Assembly (NCBI RefSeq): GCF_014642175.1
Contig: NZ_BMIL01000009.1
Coordinates: forward strand, 1-64,000
Source: Pedobacter quisquiliarum
GTDB lineage: Bacteria > Bacteroidota > Bacteroidia > Sphingobacteriales > Sphingobacteriaceae
DNA: 64,000 bases
Direction: 5' to 3'
In this document: positions 61,134-64,000 of the stretch, in pieces
Layout of the letters: each line of letters opens with the position of its first letter
How positions within the stretch are numbered: position 1 is the first letter of the stretch
Notes under the pieces: generated by a model
The model's input: the letters and a program-made list of their open reading frames with translations, nothing else
The model's database searches: none
Told to the model about the DNA's origin: nothing
Translations under genes and position numbers: made by a program

Positions 61134-63122
61134 TTATCCACCATTTGCCGGCAAGGTAAAGTAGAACTCTGAACCAACGCCAAACGTGCCTTCTACACCG
61201 ATTTGCCCGTTGTGCCTGTCAATAATTTCCTTGGTCAGGTGAAGTCCAATGCCAAGACCAGATACATTAACCACGCCATCGGCACGATAGAACCTGGTGA
61301 AGATCTTACTTTTATGCTCCTCCTTTAACCCGATACCGTAATCCTTCACCCTTACGGTGACCACCTCAGCATCTTTAAACAATGAAATTTCTACCAGGTC
61401 CGCTGCAGGCGAATATTTAATTGCGTTGGTTAGTAGATTATTGATGACCTGCTCAATGCGCTGTTTATCAGCATAGACGATTGCAGGCTCATTGGCATCA
61501 TGAAAAATGATCTTATGCGTCTTGTAAGTGTAAGGAAAAGTCTCCATAACTTCTTTCAGCAACAACCTTAAGTCGAAATGCTCCAGATTAAACTGCAACT
61601 TACCAGCCTCAATTTTTGAAACATCCAGTAAGTCAGCAATCAGCGCGTTTAACTTTGCCACCTGATCCAGCGTTTTCTCAATAAACAGCGCATTCACACG
61701 GTCCTGCTTTTTCTTAGCAAGTAGCTGTAAATAGCCTTTGATTGTCGTAAGCGGTGTTTTTAACTCATGGCTCGCGAGTGCGATGAATTCATCTTTCTTA
61801 TCACTCATCGTCTTGATCTCTTCGAATAGCCTTGAATTTTCAAGCGCAATGGCAGCTTGTGAGGCAATACTCTCTACGAGATCTTCATGCTCGGCACGAA
61901 ACTGTCCCACTTCGGGATGTCCAAACAACAATCCGCCAATCACCTCACCGTTGGCTGAAACAACAGGCACAGCGAGGTAACTTTTAACATCCAAATGGCC
62001 GCTTGGCATTCCGAATAGAGGCATATTCTTTCCATAGCGGCTGTCCATGGTCACGTCATCTACCCTGATGACTTCACTATTGCTAAATGTCGGCTTGAAC
62101 AACGCTGCATGCCTTGGCATGCCCAGGGATTCAAATTGGGCACTTGAGGCCCCTGAAAGCGTATAAAGCATAAAAGCTTCACCATTGTCATCGTAAGTAT
62201 TGTAAAAGAAAGCCCCAAAGGATGCTCCAGTGATTTGCGTGGTCACATCCGTAACTTGCTGAAGGACTTCTTTCACTTCCAGCTGTTCCAGTATAACCTT
62301 ACCAATAGAATTCAGCAACTCAAGATTCTGCGCATTGCGCTTAATGGATGCCTGGGCTTCAACCTGCTCGGTGATGTCCCTTGCAATCTTAGATGCCCCT
62401 ATGATATTTCCAGAGACGTCTTTTACGGGCGAAACCGTTAGCGAAATTGGGATCAATTTTCCTATTTTCGTCATCCGAATGGTCTCGAAATGTTTTACTT
62501 TATTCCCCTGGCGGATCTGACCCAAGATGGTATCTTCTTCCTTAAGCCTTTCTGTGGGTATCAGGATCGAAACCGGTTTTCCAATTACCTCTGTTTCTGT
62601 ATACCCGAAAATCCTTTGAGCGCCTTGATTCCAACTGGAAATAATCCCATTCAAATCCTTGCTTATGATGGCATCATCAGATGATTCCACAATTGCTGAT
62701 AATACAGACTGTTTGGTTTCGTAAGAAGTTTTTGCCGTAATATCAACAAAGGTATTTTGCGTTCCCGAGAACGTACTCTGATCATCAAAAGTCGGAATAG
62801 CAAATACAAGCAAACGCTTGAAGGTCTGATCCGGCCGCTCAATTACGATCTCCTGATTTTCAAACCTTGCGATTTGTTGTAGTGCTTTCGCCATAGGCGA
62901 ATCGCTGAGGTTCATTGGTCTCCCATCTGGAAAATGGATCCTCCATGGCCCGCTCCAAAAATCCTCACCCATCACCGGAACCCTTCCCCACAATTGAACT
63001 GCCGCCGGGTTGAAATACGTTAACCGCCCATCCTGATCACTCGTGTAAATGGCTAAGGGCGAATCTTCAATTAGGGACTGGTATTGTTTATTTTTTTTAT
63101 CAATATCAACAAAGTCCTGCAT
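61134..63122 (-). CDS. PAS-PAS-GAF sensor histidine kinase
   Basis: The 662-residue cytosolic kinase has a PAS domain (about 15-130), a second PAS domain with KDLNGIISSWNQGAQRIFGYTETEVIGKPVSILIP (about 155-189) and a GAF domain (about 275-430). HisKA follows with the phospho-acceptor His near residue 452 (LASHELKTPLTTIKGYLQLL). The HATPase has NNLLTNAIKYSP, VKDYGIGLKEEHKSKIFTRFYRAD and LGIGLHLTKEI. No membrane helix is seen, so it likely senses an internal signal. It has no adjacent response regulator. It converges on the MASE3 kinase. Confidence 0.91.
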   Translation of the reverse strand: MQDFVDIDKKNKQYQSLIEDSPLAIYTSDQDGRLTYFNPAAVQLWGRVPVMGEDFWSGPWRIHFPDGRPMNLSDSPMAKALQQIARFENQEIVIERPDQTFKRLLVFAIPTFDDQSTFSGTQNTFVDITAKTSYETKQSVLSAIVESSDDAIISKDLNGIISSWNQGAQRIFGYTETEVIGKPVSILIPTERLKEEDTILGQIRQGNKVKHFETIRMTKIGKLIPISLTVSPVKDVSGNIIGASKIARDITEQVEAQASIKRNAQNLELLNSIGKVILEQLEVKEVLQQVTDVTTQITGASFGAFFYNTYDDNGEAFMLYTLSGASSAQFESLGMPRHAALFKPTFSNSEVIRVDDVTMDSRYGKNMPLFGMPSGHLDVKSYLAVPVVSANGEVIGGLLFGHPEVGQFRAEHEDLVESIASQAAIALENSRLFEEIKTMSDKKDEFIALASHELKTPLTTIKGYLQLLAKKKQDRVNALFIEKTLDQVAKLNALIADLLDVSKIEAGKLQFNLEHFDLRLLLKEVMETFPYTYKTHKIIFHDANEPAIVYADKQRIEQVINNLLTNAIKYSPAADLVEISLFKDAEVVTVRVKDYGIGLKEEHKSKIFTRFYRADGVVNVSGLGIGLHLTKEIIDRHNGQIGVEGTFGVGSEFYFTLPANGG

Positions 63123-63248
63123 ATTGTTTCAAGTACGTGTTAGCTTGTAAAAGTAATAAATCATTCGGCATATTCATTTCACGTAAAACGAATATTTACT
63201 GTGAAGTTTTTAATTCAAATGGCCTATTCACAAGCCGGCCTCACATAG

Positions 63249-63926
63249 CTAAAGACTTGAAAGTCTAAGACTTACTGCCTTTACAACATCTGCATCAGTC
63301 AACCTAAATGGAACGTCCCTTGAAAATGAACCGTGAACCTCCCGGGCACCTGTGCGCTGAATCAGTTCTTCCACATTGTTCAAGTTCAGTCCGGCGCCTG
63401 GCATAATCTCGATCCGCCCTGCAGCAGCTGTTATCAACTGTTTAATAACATCGGCACCAGCAACAGCGGTGGCCGCACCGCCAGACGTCAATATTCTTTC
63501 AAAACCGAGTGTTATCAATTGTCCCAAGCCTTGATGCATATCCTTCAAGTCATCAAAAGCCCGGTGGAAGGTCGCCGGCATCGGATGTGCAACTTCAAGC
63601 AGGGCCTTACAGCGCTCTTCATCTATGGTTTGATCCGGATTTAAGATGCCGAAAACAACACCATCGCATCCCAAGGCTTTGCAATTGAGAATGTCGGCCT
63701 TCATCACTTCAAATTCAACATCTGAATAGACGAAGTTTCCGCCACGAGGACGTATTATCGGGTATAATTTTATATGCAGTAGTTTTCTAGCCAGGGCAAT
63801 TTGCCCGTATGAAGGCGTTGTGCCCCCTTCAAGAAGATTATCACATAATTCAACGCGGTAGGCACCAGCTTCCTGTGCAATCAATGCTGAGTTGACACCA
63901 TTTGCACACACTTCCAACTTCACCAT
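63249..63926 (-). CDS. cutC: Copper homeostasis protein CutC
   Basis: The 225-residue TIM-barrel protein begins VKLEVCANGVNSALIAQEAGAYRVELCDNLLEGGTTPSYG and continues IIRPRGGNFVYSD, MPATFHRAFDD and RILTSGGA. All are standard CutC motifs. The family was named for copper tolerance, but its biochemical role remains debated and it may be an enzyme. It starts 3 bp after the stop of the partial gene upstream, so the two are an operon. The length is normal. Confidence 0.93.
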   Translation of the reverse strand: MVKLEVCANGVNSALIAQEAGAYRVELCDNLLEGGTTPSYGQIALARKLLHIKLYPIIRPRGGNFVYSDVEFEVMKADILNCKALGCDGVVFGILNPDQTIDEERCKALLEVAHPMPATFHRAFDDLKDMHQGLGQLITLGFERILTSGGAATAVAGADVIKQLITAAAGRIEIMPGAGLNLNNVEELIQRTGAREVHGSFSRDVPFRLTDADVVKAVSLRLSSL

Positions 63927-63929
63927 AGC

Positions 63930-64000
63930 CTAGTAGTAGCTTTTGCCTGGAATTAATAGATCCTGTTTCACGTCATTGCATACCGCATAGGAGAAGCCTT
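63930..64000 (-). CDS. C-terminal end of an unidentified gene (cut by window edge)
   Basis: Only the last 22 codons before a TAG at 63930-63932 are visible on the minus strand (FSYAVCNDVKQDLLIPGKSYY and the stop). The frame is open to the window end and sits 3 bp upstream of cutC. This supports a real coding region in the same operon. The family cannot be told from this fragment. Confidence 0.45.
   Translation of the reverse strand, partial: GFSYAVCNDVKQDLLIPGKSYY

Overview
The window looks like chromosomal DNA of a member of the Bacteroidota, most likely Sphingobacteriaceae (Pedobacter-like). The reasons are the absence of strong Shine-Dalgarno sequences, promoters of the Bacteroidetes type (TTTG, 19-20 bp, TAnnTTTG), a SusC-style wording of the TonB receptor, DUF4890-, DUF6580- and head-GIN-type proteins, and OmpA with a TSP3-like calcium loop. 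No sequence search was run, so the taxon is an inference. LAYOUT. Positions 1-19825 are an AT-rich exopolysaccharide locus. It is mostly on the minus strand and reads from a single-domain response regulator (19825) through a priming sugar transferase, a half-length TolC-like protein, a Wzz/BY-kinase-like co-polymerase, a Wzy/ligase-like membrane protein, a hexapeptide acyltransferase, four or more glycosyltransferases and a flippase. A second minus-strand block holds a Tat-type small subunit, a GMC oxidoreductase and two family-2 glycosyltransferases. A plus-strand beta-helix lipoprotein and a plus-strand glycosyltransferase are interspersed. Together these would prime, build, decorate, flip, polymerise and export a surface polysaccharide. 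Positions 19826-24815 hold a gene-free stretch with an 11-bp-periodic inverted repeat array, a glycine-zipper lipoprotein, a small acidic protein, a cold shock protein, a beta-CASP nuclease and a major OmpA-family protein. Positions 24843-28100 are an ergothioneine cluster (EgtB, EgtD) overlapping a lycopene-cyclase-like flavoprotein. Positions 28191-32172 hold a PNPOx-like protein, a Sir2 deacylase remnant, and a cobalamin-riboswitch-controlled btuB plus DUF6580 membrane protein. Positions 32341-39821 contain PBP1A, a giant protease/propeller/barrel protein, a GIY-YIG protein and an autocleavable XRE-S24 regulator with tandem operators. Positions 39838-42994 are the conserved thrS-infC-rpmI-rplT operon, preceded by a second 11-bp-periodic array. 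Positions 43367-51887 hold an Fe-S LutA-like protein, a UMF1-type transporter, a head-GIN lipoprotein, RecQ, a propeller-amidohydrolase and YjbQ. Positions 51890-58702 hold a SatD-family regulator preceded by three repeats of exact 29-bp pitch, a membrane protein, a patatin-like phospholipase, MiaE, a glycosyltransferase, an MFS transporter and a small unknown. Positions 58970-64000 have two orphan hybrid sensor kinases facing each other, CutC, and the end of one further gene. No rRNA, tRNA, insertion sequence or CRISPR array was found. The most unusual items are the two 11-bp-periodic intergenic arrays with a central inversion, the repeat-controlled satD operon, the LexA-like regulator with its own tandem operators, the lycopene-cyclase-like gene coupled to ergothioneine genes, and the response-regulator/pseudo-receiver pair heading the polysaccharide operon.
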